Below are positions 16,174 to 23,878 of a DNA stretch of 38,232 nt, in pieces. The notes beneath the pieces are model-generated. The model was not told where the DNA came from, ran no database searches, and saw only the letters and a list, made by a program, of their open reading frames with translations. Both the position numbers and the translations under genes were made by a program. Origin of the DNA: Quinella sp. 1Q7 (GTDB taxonomy: Bacteria > Bacillota > Negativicutes > Selenomonadales > Selenomonadaceae); contig JADEZP010000009.1 in assembly GCA_015206805.1 (NCBI GenBank), positions 1 to 38,232 on the forward strand, in the 5' to 3' direction. Position 1 is the stretch's first letter; each line of letters starts with the position of its first letter.

Positions 16174-16916
16174 GCCCCCATGAACTCATAGTTAATCATT
16201 GCAAGGACGCTGATTGCGGCAGTGTCGGTCTTGAGAATTCGTTTGCCCAAACTGACGCTGACTCCGCCCGCCGCTTTAATCGCGTGAACTTCGCGATCGC
16301 TGAAGCCGCCTTCGGGACCGATAAGCACGATAAAATTTTTGTCGCCGCCGGAATTTTTGTAGGCGCGCAAAACTTCGCGGACGGTCGTCGTCTGTTCGCC
16401 CTCCCAGCAGAATAAAAACAGCGTCCCGTCATCAAGCGGCGAAATTTCGTTGAGCCACACGTCAAGCCCGCGAATGTCTCCGAACGTCGGAATGGTGTTT
16501 CGTGCGCATTGTTCGGCGGATTCTTTAGCGATACGGCTCCAGCGTTCAAGCTTGGACTGCCCGCGCGAATTATTCGGGCGTGCGATTGTTCGTTCGGAAA
16601 TCAGCGGCTCAATCCTGTCGACGCCCAGTTCGGTCGCCTTCTCGATGATGTTGTCGAAACGATTTTGTTTGGGCAGGCAGTCGGCAAGGACGATGCTTTG
16701 TTCGACGGCGGTTTTCTGAATTTCGCTGATACGCCGCGCAGAAATCATTTCCCTGTTGAAGTCGACGAGCTCCAAAAGTGCGCAGTTGCCCGCGCCGTCA
16801 ACGGCAGTGATTTTGTCGCCGCGTTTGAAGCGTAACGAGCGCGCCATGTGATTGGCGTCGCCGCCGCGTATCGTGACTTCCGTGCCCGTAACGTCCTCGA
16901 CAAAAACTCTCTTCAT
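16170..16916 (-). CDS. rsmE: 16S rRNA (uracil1498-N3)-methyltransferase
   Basis: RsmE methylates U1498 of 16S rRNA. The 248-residue protein has an N-terminal PUA-like domain (residues 1-70, with GGDANHMARSLRFKRGD) and a SPOUT methyltransferase domain whose knot is visible in VLIGPEGGFSDREV and SLGKRILKTDTAAISVLAM. The ATG at 16916 has GAGGTGA 6 nt upstream. In many Firmicutes prmA precedes it; here it is the first gene of the cluster, after a heptanucleotide-repeat leader and a predicted promoter. Confidence 0.95.
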   Translation of the reverse strand: MKRVFVEDVTGTEVTIRGGDANHMARSLRFKRGDKITAVDGAGNCALLELVDFNREMISARRISEIQKTAVEQSIVLADCLPKQNRFDNIIEKATELGVDRIEPLISERTIARPNNSRGQSKLERWSRIAKESAEQCARNTIPTFGDIRGLDVWLNEISPLDDGTLFLFCWEGEQTTTVREVLRAYKNSGGDKNFIVLIGPEGGFSDREVHAIKAAGGVSVSLGKRILKTDTAAISVLAMINYEFMGA

Positions 16917-16934
16917 AATCTCACCTCTGTTATG

Positions 16935-16983
16935 AGCTTTTAGCTTTTAGCAAATGTCCTGACCCCTGACCCCTGACCCCTGA
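16935..16983. repeat. Two adjacent heptanucleotide arrays in the rsmE leader
   Basis: AGCTTTT is repeated 2.4 times at 16935-16951, and seven bases later CCTGACC is repeated 3.7 times at 16958-16983. Both have a 7-bp period, as do the arrays at 12400 and 33905, but with different units. They lie between the predicted promoter and the rsmE ribosome site, so they are probably transcribed. Confidence 0.88.
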
Positions 16984-16993
16984 AACCTTTTCG

Positions 16994-17022
16994 ATTGTAT
17001 ATCACGGCAAAGGTTTTCGCAA
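16994..17022 (-). promoter_or_regulatory. Predicted sigma-A promoter for the rsmE operon
   Basis: On the minus strand TTGCGA (17022-17017) and TACAAT (16999-16994) are separated by 17 bp. It stands about 80 bp upstream of rsmE and would drive the whole cluster to efp. Confidence 0.5.
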
Positions 17023-17127
17023 TTCCGAACGGTCGCCGTCGCGGACGCGTTCTTGCCAAAACTTAACTGGTAAGCGTGCGGAATTTCTGCTATCATGTAG
17101 AAAAATTTTTTTGGGAGGAAGATTGTC

Positions 17128-18234
17128 ATGAGCTTGAAGAAAAAAATTATCGCGGCGTCGACGACTGCGGCTTTAGGTTTGTCGCTGACGTTCGGCGTGC
17201 CCGCGCAGGTTGCCGAAGCCGGCGGTTTGGAGACTGCCGTAAAAATCGGCGCAATCTTCGCGCAAGGTGCCTCGCTCAAAAGTCAGGCGCGCCAAGTCGT
17301 CAGACATCTCAACGAGACCGATGAAGGTCGCCAAGAACTTTACCAAAACCTTCGCGAAAAAAAAGGCGTCGATACCAGCTCCGAATACAACGCGAAACTC
17401 GAAAAGCTGATGACGAATTTGACGCGCGGCGTCGCGGCGGTTGATCCGACGATTAACGACAAGCCGTATCTGTATTTTGTTGCCGATGACGATACGCTCA
17501 ATGCCGCCTGCGGTATGGGTCACGTCATGATGGTCAATCGCGGGGCGTTCAAGGCGTTGCCCAACGAAGACGAACTTGCGGCGGTTGTCGGGCACGAAAT
17601 GGGGCACGGTCAAAAAAATCACGTCGCCAAATCCGTCGACAAGACTGTCGATTCGCAGATAACGGCGGGCGTGATAACTGCCGCGCTCGGCGGCGACGCG
17701 ATAACTTCGCTGATAACGAACATTGCCGTCGGACATACCAGCGCACATAAAGACAAAAAATTTGAGACCGAAGCCGACCTTTTGAGCATCGATTATCTCG
17801 TCAACACGCCGTACAATATCGGCGCGACGGCGGCGGTCATGCAACGGTTTGTCGAAATGTCAATCGGCAAGAAGCGTTCAACAATCGAAGCGATGTTCAA
17901 TCCCTCCGACCACCCCGACAGCGAAAAACGCCGCGACGCTTGCGCAAAGAAGCTCACCGAATACAGCGGCAACCACGTCACGGCTAAAGACGGCGTCGTC
18001 AGCGTGAACAAGAAAGCTTTCGCGACCGTCGCTGCGGCGGGCAATATGTCGGGCGCGGAACGTTCGTATTTTGTTATGGGCAACTTGGCGCGCGCCTATC
18101 ACGACGGGCAAAACAAATACGAAGCCACTGTTCAGAATGGCACCGTAATGCTCGGCTCGCAGGCGATTATCACGCCCGTTGACGGCGACGAAGACGCTTA
18201 CACCCTTGCCGAACGCCTGAACGCCATCAAATAA
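17128..18234 (+). CDS. Secreted M48 family metalloprotease
   Basis: A 368-residue zinc protease. The N-terminus is a signal peptide (MSLKKK, then a hydrophobic core ending around VAEAGG). The M48 motif HEMGH is at about residue 156, in AAVVGHEMGHGQKNHV, and the third zinc ligand is in FETEADLLSIDYL about 55 residues later. The C-terminal 80 residues (NPSDHPDSEKRRDACAKKL onwards) resemble the tail of periplasmic BepA/YfgC and LoiP relatives, which act in envelope quality control. GGGAGGAAGATTGTC stands before the ATG. It is monocistronic; the three-hairpin repeat begins 33 nt after its stop. Confidence 0.9.
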   Translation: MSLKKKIIAASTTAALGLSLTFGVPAQVAEAGGLETAVKIGAIFAQGASLKSQARQVVRHLNETDEGRQELYQNLREKKGVDTSSEYNAKLEKLMTNLTRGVAAVDPTINDKPYLYFVADDDTLNAACGMGHVMMVNRGAFKALPNEDELAAVVGHEMGHGQKNHVAKSVDKTVDSQITAGVITAALGGDAITSLITNIAVGHTSAHKDKKFETEADLLSIDYLVNTPYNIGATAAVMQRFVEMSIGKKRSTIEAMFNPSDHPDSEKRRDACAKKLTEYSGNHVTAKDGVVSVNKKAFATVAAAGNMSGAERSYFVMGNLARAYHDGQNKYEATVQNGTVMLGSQAIITPVDGDEDAYTLAERLNAIK

Positions 18235-18261
18235 TTCGGTGTTGTTGCGCCGTCCGAACGT

Positions 18262-18382
18262 TTATAACCTACTTTCTTTCGGCGGCGAAAGAAAGTAGGC
18301 AAAGAAAGCCGCGCCGCCTACGAAAACGTCACGTTTTCTAACGGCGGCGACCACGGCCGCACATCCATGTGCGGCCTCAAGC
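18262..18382 (+). repeat. Three-hairpin dispersed element, copy A
   Basis: Three consecutive inverted repeats follow the M48 gene. H1 at 18268-18299 has a perfect 14-bp stem, CCTACTTTCTTTCG with its complement, and a GCGG loop. H2 at 18312-18349 has arms CGCCGCC/GGCGGCG around the near-palindrome GAAAACGTCACGTTTTC. H3 at 18355-18376 has a 10-bp stem, GGCCGCACAT and its complement, with a CC loop. A second copy in the opposite orientation lies at 29057-29175. H1 and its right flank (CAAAGAAAGCCG) are identical in both copies. Confidence 0.9.
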
Positions 18383-18400
18383 AATATCGCTGATTTCAGC

Positions 18401-18439
18401 AAAAAAATTCCCGTCACTCCAATGAGCGGCGGGATTTTT
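18401..18439. terminator. Bidirectional terminator between the M48 protease and the carboxypeptidase
   Basis: CCCGTCACTC and GAGCGGCGGG pair around CAAT, with A7 on the left and T5 on the right. It closely resembles the terminator at 7481. Confidence 0.85.
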
Positions 18440-19575
18440 CACGTTATGAACGGCGCGATGATACTCACAAGCAGTGAACCGATGCTGAAGCCCGAATCGA
18501 CGTTTTCGCGGGCAACAAGCGGTACACGCGCGACGGGCTTGCCGTCGTAGCGCAGGACTGCCTCGCCAAGAACTTGACCTTCGGTAATTTCGGCGTCGAC
18601 CACTCGCGGCAATTCATACGTCACGCGCAAAAGTTTGGCGTCCTCGCCCGCCATAAGCGGAAATTTCAAGTCCTCGTCAATGCCGACGCGAACAGTCGCC
18701 TGCTCACCGCCGCGCACAAAAATTTTTTTTCGGGAACGTGACTTGCTGATACCGTCGACCATGCGCACGCGTTCGAAGCCGTAATTGAACAGGGCAGTCG
18801 CGTCGTCGAAGCGCGTTTCGTGATCGAACGAATGCATAACAACGGCGATAAGCTCGACATCTCCGCGCTTAGCCGACGCCGACAGACATCCGCCCGCCGC
18901 ATTCGTCCAGCCGGTCTTTATGCCGTTCGCGCCCTTGTATTTGCCCAAAAGTTCGTTCGTGTTGTTGAGTTCGGTCCATTTGTCTTTGGGCGATATCCAG
19001 TGAATTGACGTGCGGCGCGTCTCAACGAGTTTGCGGAATTCGGGATTTTTCATGCAGTAAACGGCAATGCGTGCCATATCGGCGGCGGTGGAGTAATGAT
19101 TTTTGTCGGGCAGTCCGTTGGGATTCATGAAGTGCGAATATCGGCAGCCGAGTGCGGCGGCTTTGGCGTTCATCATGTCGGCGAAATTTCCCGTGTTGCC
19201 CGCGACGGCTTGAGCAAGGGCGACTGCCCCGCCGTTTTCCGAAACGAGCATTACAGCCGTCAGCATGTCCCACGCGCTCAAAATGTCGCCCTCCGCCCAA
19301 GCAAGCGTGTTGTCCTCCGTGAAGACTGCCGCGCGGCTCATTTTGATTTCGTCGAGCGGATCGAGTTGCTCAAGCGCGATTATGCACGTCAGCATTTTTG
19401 TCATTGACGCGGGCTCACGTTCGGCGTCGGAATTTTTTTCGCAGATGATTCGCCCCGTCGACGCCTCGACCAAAATTGCCGAGTCCGCAGAAATTTTCGG
19501 CACGTCCGCCGCGAAAGTGATTGAGCTTGCCGCGAACATTGCGACGAAAATTATTGCGACAAAAATTTTTTTCAT
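18439..19575 (-). CDS. dacF: D-alanyl-D-alanine carboxypeptidase (PBP5/DacF type)
   Basis: A low-molecular-weight penicillin-binding protein that trims the terminal D-Ala of peptidoglycan stem peptides. The 378-residue protein starts with a signal peptide (MKKIFVAIIFVAMFAASSITFA). The three active-site motifs are complete: SMTK with Ser57 and Lys60, SEN at about 112-114, and KTGWT near 217. The C-terminal PBP5-associated beta domain is present, and the last residues (IGSLLVSIIAPFIT) could be a membrane anchor. The ATG at 19575 lies 5 nt after GGAGG; the frame upstream runs into the tRNA gene and is not coding. It may be cotranscribed with tRNA-Pro. Confidence 0.93.
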   Translation of the reverse strand: MKKIFVAIIFVAMFAASSITFAADVPKISADSAILVEASTGRIICEKNSDAEREPASMTKMLTCIIALEQLDPLDEIKMSRAAVFTEDNTLAWAEGDILSAWDMLTAVMLVSENGGAVALAQAVAGNTGNFADMMNAKAAALGCRYSHFMNPNGLPDKNHYSTAADMARIAVYCMKNPEFRKLVETRRTSIHWISPKDKWTELNNTNELLGKYKGANGIKTGWTNAAGGCLSASAKRGDVELIAVVMHSFDHETRFDDATALFNYGFERVRMVDGISKSRSRKKIFVRGGEQATVRVGIDEDLKFPLMAGEDAKLLRVTYELPRVVDAEITEGQVLGEAVLRYDGKPVARVPLVARENVDSGFSIGSLLVSIIAPFIT

Positions 19576-19637
19576 GACTGCCTCCGAAAACGCTAAAGGC
19601 GGAAGTTTTGCAACCTCCGCCTGAAAAATTTCTATGT

Positions 19638-19714
19638 TGGTCGGAACGACGAGACTTGAACTCACGACCTCTTCCACCCCAAGGAAGCGCTCTCCCAAAC
19701 TGAGCTACGTCCCG
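19638..19714 (-). tRNA. tRNA-Pro (anticodon GGG)
   Basis: A 77-nt cloverleaf. The acceptor stem CGGGACG/CGTTCCG pairs with one G-T, the D arm contains TAGCTCAGTTTGGGAGAGC, and the anticodon stem CTTCC/GGAAG encloses TTGGGGT with anticodon GGG. The T arm contains GTTCAAGTC, and the CCA end is encoded in the DNA. Confidence 0.96.
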
Positions 19715-19724
19715 AACGGCTGTT

Positions 19725-19753
19725 ACTGTAACACAAGCCGAAAAATTTTGCAA
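19725..19753 (-). promoter_or_regulatory. Predicted promoter for tRNA-Pro
   Basis: Minus-strand TTGCAA (19753-19748), a 17-bp spacer and TACAGT (19730-19725), placed 10 bases before the first base of the tRNA. Confidence 0.5.
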
Positions 19754-19783
19754 GAACTTTTTTTGGGACGCGCCGTCCGTACG

Positions 19784-19819
19784 AAAAAATCCCCCGCCGA
19801 TTTGTGCAGGGGATTTTTT
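19784..19819. terminator. Terminator after the small peptide genes
   Basis: AAAAAATCCCC and GGGGATTTTTT form an A/T-flanked inverted repeat that ends the minus-strand peptide gene at 19835. Confidence 0.85.
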
Positions 19820-19834
19820 GAGGCTCGCGGTCAG

Positions 19835-20140
19835 TCACAGACTGCGCTGTTTGAAATTGGTTTGCAGGTGTGCGATTGCCGTATCGCGGTCAACATTCTT
19901 GCCGTTGATTGAGTATTCGTTGTCTGCGGCAAAGTGTGTCACAACATGGACGCCCGCTTTTTTCCAGCCGTCGTCGACTTTCGGGCTGTACGATTCCCAG
20001 TGGAAGAAAGTTCCAAGTTGCGTGTAATGGTCGTCCATAAGTTTGCGGTCATAAAGCTCGAAGCTGTCTTTTGCAGTTTCAGCATAGCCGCCGCCCGCAG
20101 TGAGATTCAATTCGTTCATACTGATGATTTCGTTCGTCAT
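19835..20140 (-). CDS. Small protein with double-glycine-type leader (peptide A)
   Basis: A 101-residue protein of unknown function. Its first 17 residues, MTNEIISMNELNLTAGG, look like a bacteriocin-type double-glycine leader (acidic, MNEL segment, GG end), normally cut by a C39-peptidase transporter. The remainder, about 84 residues, is hydrophilic. The end, DNEYSINGKNVDRDTAIAHL, shares an N-x-Y-x-[IV]-N-G motif with the C-terminus of the neighbouring peptide B. Start ATG at 20140, AAAGGAG 8 nt upstream. No transporter or modifying enzyme is in the window. Confidence 0.75.
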   Translation of the reverse strand: MTNEIISMNELNLTAGGGYAETAKDSFELYDRKLMDDHYTQLGTFFHWESYSPKVDDGWKKAGVHVVTHFAADNEYSINGKNVDRDTAIAHLQTNFKQRSL

Positions 20141-20161
20141 TGTTATCGCTCCTTTCGTGCG

Positions 20162-20518
20162 TTAAATCATTTTCAAAACTTCGGCGTGGCTTATGCGCTG
20201 ACCGTTGACTTCGTAACGGTTGGGGTCGTCGCACATGCCCGTGCCCAAAATTCCGACGCTCAAATCAGTTTTGATGCCTTTGCTCGAAAGTGAGGAGGCA
20301 ACCGCATTCCTGATTATGATGTTCAGCGGTCCGGCAATCTTGCCGACTTTGCAGGTGTCCTGCAGGAAGGCGGAAATATCACTCAACACCGGTCCGACCT
20401 TGCTGATAAAACCGTTGCTGTCGTGTTTCATCAGCGTTCTGCTAAGTTCGTGGACTTCAGTGAGGCTCGCGCCGTTGACGCGGGCAAGTTCGTTCATGGT
20501 GAGGATTTCGTTTTTCAT
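20162..20518 (-). CDS. Small leader-peptide-like protein (peptide B)
   Basis: A 118-residue protein whose beginning (MKNEILTMNELARVNGASL) parallels peptide A, but with N-G-A in place of G-G at the expected cleavage site. The centre is amphipathic and mildly hydrophobic (VGKIAGPLNIIIRNAVASSLSSKG), with two cysteines, one in DTCKVG and one in GMCDDP. The end (NRYEVNGQRISHAEVLKMI) matches the C-terminal motif of peptide A. The ATG at 20518 has AAAGGAG 10 nt upstream; the in-frame TTG three codons earlier overlaps the ribosome region. It is the first gene of a two-gene unit, 21 bp before peptide A. Confidence 0.75.
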   Translation of the reverse strand: MKNEILTMNELARVNGASLTEVHELSRTLMKHDSNGFISKVGPVLSDISAFLQDTCKVGKIAGPLNIIIRNAVASSLSSKGIKTDLSVGILGTGMCDDPNRYEVNGQRISHAEVLKMI

Positions 20519-20656
20519 CGGTATCAAGCTCCTTTGCGTTGAATTTTTACTTTCTGCCGCTTATACGGTCGCCGCAACGATTCGTTACAGCCGACTGAAA
20601 AATTTTTGTCGCCGATTAAAATTCGTTGGAAATTGCCAAAAAAATTTTCTGCCAAT

Positions 20657-20686
20657 TCGACAGGAAAAATATTGCGCGGCTAGAAA
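20657..20686 (+). promoter_or_regulatory. Possible promoter for the amidohydrolase gene
   Basis: TCGACA, an 18-bp spacer and TAGAAA, 60 bp before the start codon. The -10 box is weak. Confidence 0.3.
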
Positions 20687-20746
20687 TACAAAGCAATTAA
20701 TTTTAACTGCCCATCGATTGACGGCGATGCTTGGAGGATTTACGGC

Positions 20747-22388
20747 ATGTTTCAAAACTTAACCCGCAGAGAATTTATCAAGACGAATTTAATGGCGGCG
20801 GCGGCAATGACAGTTCCCGTTGAAGGTTTCGCGGCGGATAAGACTAAAGCTGACCTCGTTGTCTACGGAAAAATTTTCACTGCCGAAGGCAACCAAATTG
20901 TTGACGCGTTCGCGGTTAAGGACGGCAAATTCGTCTACGTCGGCAACAGGGCGGGTGCCGCAACCTTCATCGACAAAGGCAAAACGGAAGTCATTGACTA
21001 CACCGGCAAGGGTCTGGTTATGCCTTCGTGCGGCAACGGTCACGCGCATTATTCGGCGGGGCACGCCATTCAAGCTGTCGGGACGGTTTTAAATAAGTCG
21101 GACACGCTCGAAAAATTATTTGCGGAAAGTATCCCCGCCGCCGTCAAGAAAGCTCGCGCCGCCGGTGCAAAGACTATCTTCGGCTCCGGCTGGGACAGAA
21201 ATTTTCCGCCGGACTTTCCTTATCGCCAACGGCTTGACGCAATCTGTGACGACATTCCGATTTACTTCGCGGACGAAGAAGGTCACAAAGGTATGGCGAA
21301 CACGCTCGCGCTTGTCAACGCGGGTATCATGTCGAAGGACGGTGCTGTCCTCAAAAAAGAAATGCGCGGCGGCGTAATCGCCATTGGTGCTGACGGCACG
21401 CCCACAGGCTATCTGTCGGAACAAGCAGGAACTTTCGTGCGGTCATTCCTTGACAACGAATATCTGTTTTCCGTCGACGTTGTGAAAGGATTCATTCCGA
21501 AAATCGAGCAACAGTTACATTCCGAAGGCTACACGATGTACCTGGACGGCTTCTCAACGTATTTCTTCAACACCAACTTTCACAAAGCCGCTCAAGAAAT
21601 GGACAAAGCCGGCGATATGCATTTCGTTTTGGGCTTGACTTACGAAATCGAAGGTTGGATGAATCCCGACGAGGCGTTGCCCAAAGCCGTTGACGCAAAA
21701 AAATATTCTTCCACGCGCGTCAAGCCGAACGGGATTAAGCTTTTCATTGACGGCACTGTCGAAAGCGGCACGGGCTTTATCGAACCGGTATATAACGACG
21801 GGCACCAAGGATCTGTCAACTGGTCGGAAGAGGAAATGACCGACATCACCCGCAAGGCAAATGCGCAAGGCTTGACAATGCACATACACGCAATGGGCAA
21901 CGCGGGCGTCAATCGCGTCGTCAATTCCTTTGTCAACGGCGGCAAGGACGAAATGCGCAACACTCTGGTGCACGTGTACGGCGTCATGCCGTCGGACTAC
22001 AAGCGCATGGCAGAACACAACATTTACGTCACTGAAGGTATGCTTTGGCACCACAATAGCGACGAGTTAAGAAATTTTTTGCTTGAACGTCTTCCCGAAG
22101 ACATGGGCGAAAAAGGCTTTCCCATGAAGTCCCGACGATTCGTTCGGAATTATAGAAATCCCTTGGTGGACTTAAGAACTCATCACACGCGAACAGGCTA
22201 TAAATTCTCTGACAATCAACGTCGCGCGGCAAATGTTCCTTGAACATGAACGCGGCAGTATCAGCCCCGGCAAATATGCCGACTTCCTGCTCGTGAATAA
22301 GGACGTGCTGACTTGCCCCGCGACGGAAATTCACACTGCAAAACCTGCGGCTACTTACTTCGAGGGCAAAAAAGTTTTCTCCATGTAA
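20747..22388 (+). pseudogene. Tat-exported amidohydrolase (YtcJ-like), frameshifted near its 3' end
   Basis: The frame from ATG 20747 (GGAGG upstream) starts with a twin-arginine signal (TRREFIKTNLMAAAAM) and reads as a metal-dependent amidohydrolase of the YtcJ/exoenzyme-regulatory type. It has GNGHAHYSAGHA for the HxH ligands, IKLFIDGTVESGTGF, and MHIHAMGNAGVNRV. After FPMKS (about 22130) the family match jumps to the +1 frame, and the original frame ends at 22243. The +1 frame reads SPDDSFGIIEI, meets an in-frame TAA at 22173-22175, then gives a good family C-terminus (ELITREQAINSLTINVARQM, then GSISPGKYADF) to 22388. About 15-20 residues expected around the junction are also missing. A deletion with frameshift plus a stop makes this a likely pseudogene. 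Confidence 0.85.
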
Positions 22389-22508
22389 GGACGTGATGTT
22401 GTGTCAAGTTCTTCCGCCCGACAACGTTTTTGCCGCATGATATTGGCAAAATCTTAAGTTTGGACGCATTGCGCTACGTCTACGAAAATTAATAAAGGAG
22501 CGGTTGTT

Positions 22509-23873
22509 ATGGCAGTCAATACTTCCGGTTTCGGCGCGTATGACATTCGCGGGATTTATCCCGTCAGCATAAATCAGGAGCTCGCCTATCGCGTGGGCAG
22601 AGTGTTCCCCGAAATTTTCGGCGCGAAAAAAGTTGCCGTCGGTCATGACATCCGCTTGAGCGGTCCGACAATCTTTGAGGCACTGGCACGCGGACTAACC
22701 GAGGCGGGTTGCGACGTTTACGACATCGGGCAATGCGGCACGGAAATGATTTACTTCGCGACGGGCTTTAACGACTTCGACGGCGGAATTATGATTACCG
22801 CGTCGCACAATCCCGCCGAATACAACGGCATGAAATTCGTCCGCAAAGGCGTGCGCCCCGTCAGCCCGAAAACGGGACTTTTGGACATCAAAGCCGCCGT
22901 CGAGGACGAAACTCGCGATTGGTCATTCCGCAAGGCGACGGGCACAATCCGCCGAATCGACATTCAGCCCGACTATATCAAGTGCCTGTTGAGCTACGTC
23001 GACGTTGCAAAGCTCAAGCCGCTGAAAATCGTCATCAACACGGGTAACGGCGCGGCAGGTCCGATTATCAACGAGCTTGAAAAATTTCTGCCGTTCGACA
23101 TCGTCAAAGTCCACAACAACGGCAACGGCTACTTCCCGCACGGCGTCCCGAATCCGTTGCTTCAAGACGCCCGCCACGAGACTGCAAAAGCCGTCGTCGA
23201 CAGCGGAGCGGTTTGCGGCATTGCGTTTGACGGCGACTTCGACAGGTGTTTTTTGTTCGACGAGCGCGGCAACTTCATCGAGGGCTATTACATGGTCGGA
23301 TTGCTTGCCGAGGCGTTCCTTAAAAAGAATCGCGGCGAAAAAATCATTCACGACCCCCGCGCCATTTGGAACACCATTGACATTGCCGAAACTTACGGCG
23401 GGACGCCGATTATGTGCCGTTCGGGACACAACTACATGAAAGACACCCTGCGCGCGGAAAATGCGATTTACGGCGGCGAAATGGCGTCGCACCACTACTT
23501 CCGCGATTTTTACTACTGCGACAGCGGCATGATTCCGTGGCTGTTGATTGTTGAGCTTTTGGGCAACACCGATAAGCCGTTGTCCGAATTGATGGCGGGC
23601 AGAATTGCTGCGCACCCCGTCAGCGGGGAAATTAACACCAAAGTCAGCGGCACCGACAAAGTCCGCGAAATTATGGCGCGTATCGAAAAAATCTACGGAG
23701 CGACGGGCGCGGTCAATCACGTTGACGGCTTGAGCGTCGATTTCCCGACGTGGCGTTTCAATCTGCGCGGCAGTCAAACGGAACCGTATATCCGCCTGAA
23801 CGTCGAATCGCGCGGCGACAAAGCCCTTATGGAGGCGAAGCGCGACGAATTGCTTGCCATTATCCGCAGCTGA
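22509..23873 (+). CDS. manB: Phosphomannomutase/phosphoglucomutase
   Basis: A 454-residue alpha-D-phosphohexomutase that interconverts hexose 6- and 1-phosphates. It starts with FGAYDIRGIYP. The catalytic phosphoserine loop is ITASHNPAEYNG (Ser at about 101), the metal loop is FDGDFDRCF, the sugar-binding loop is GGEMASHHYF, and the phosphate-binding loop is RGSQTEPYIRL. GEMASHH fits the ManB/AlgC type, so mannose-1-P or glucose-1-P for surface polysaccharide is the likely product. AAAGGAG stands 9 nt before the ATG. It heads the plus-strand sugar-phosphate block. Confidence 0.93.
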   Translation: MAVNTSGFGAYDIRGIYPVSINQELAYRVGRVFPEIFGAKKVAVGHDIRLSGPTIFEALARGLTEAGCDVYDIGQCGTEMIYFATGFNDFDGGIMITASHNPAEYNGMKFVRKGVRPVSPKTGLLDIKAAVEDETRDWSFRKATGTIRRIDIQPDYIKCLLSYVDVAKLKPLKIVINTGNGAAGPIINELEKFLPFDIVKVHNNGNGYFPHGVPNPLLQDARHETAKAVVDSGAVCGIAFDGDFDRCFLFDERGNFIEGYYMVGLLAEAFLKKNRGEKIIHDPRAIWNTIDIAETYGGTPIMCRSGHNYMKDTLRAENAIYGGEMASHHYFRDFYYCDSGMIPWLLIVELLGNTDKPLSELMAGRIAAHPVSGEINTKVSGTDKVREIMARIEKIYGATGAVNHVDGLSVDFPTWRFNLRGSQTEPYIRLNVESRGDKALMEAKRDELLAIIRS

Positions 23874-23878
23874 TAACG

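Noticed and set aside
16947-17279. Minus-strand 110-codon frame over the M48 gene start
   Set aside because: It is antisense to the signal peptide region of the M48 gene and contains the heptamer array; no ribosome site or homology.
18262-18382. Reading the three-hairpin element as an ordinary terminator
   Set aside because: None of its stems is followed by a T-run, and a separate proper terminator lies at 18401-18439.
22100-22243. Programmed frameshift in the amidohydrolase
   Set aside because: The +1 frame has its own stop, conserved residues are missing at the junction, and no slippery sequence is evident; decay explains it better.
22389-22508. A short frame ending LSLDALRYVYEN just before manB
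   Set aside because: It has no start codon or ribosome site and lies in a 120-bp gap; the protein-like look is too short to support.
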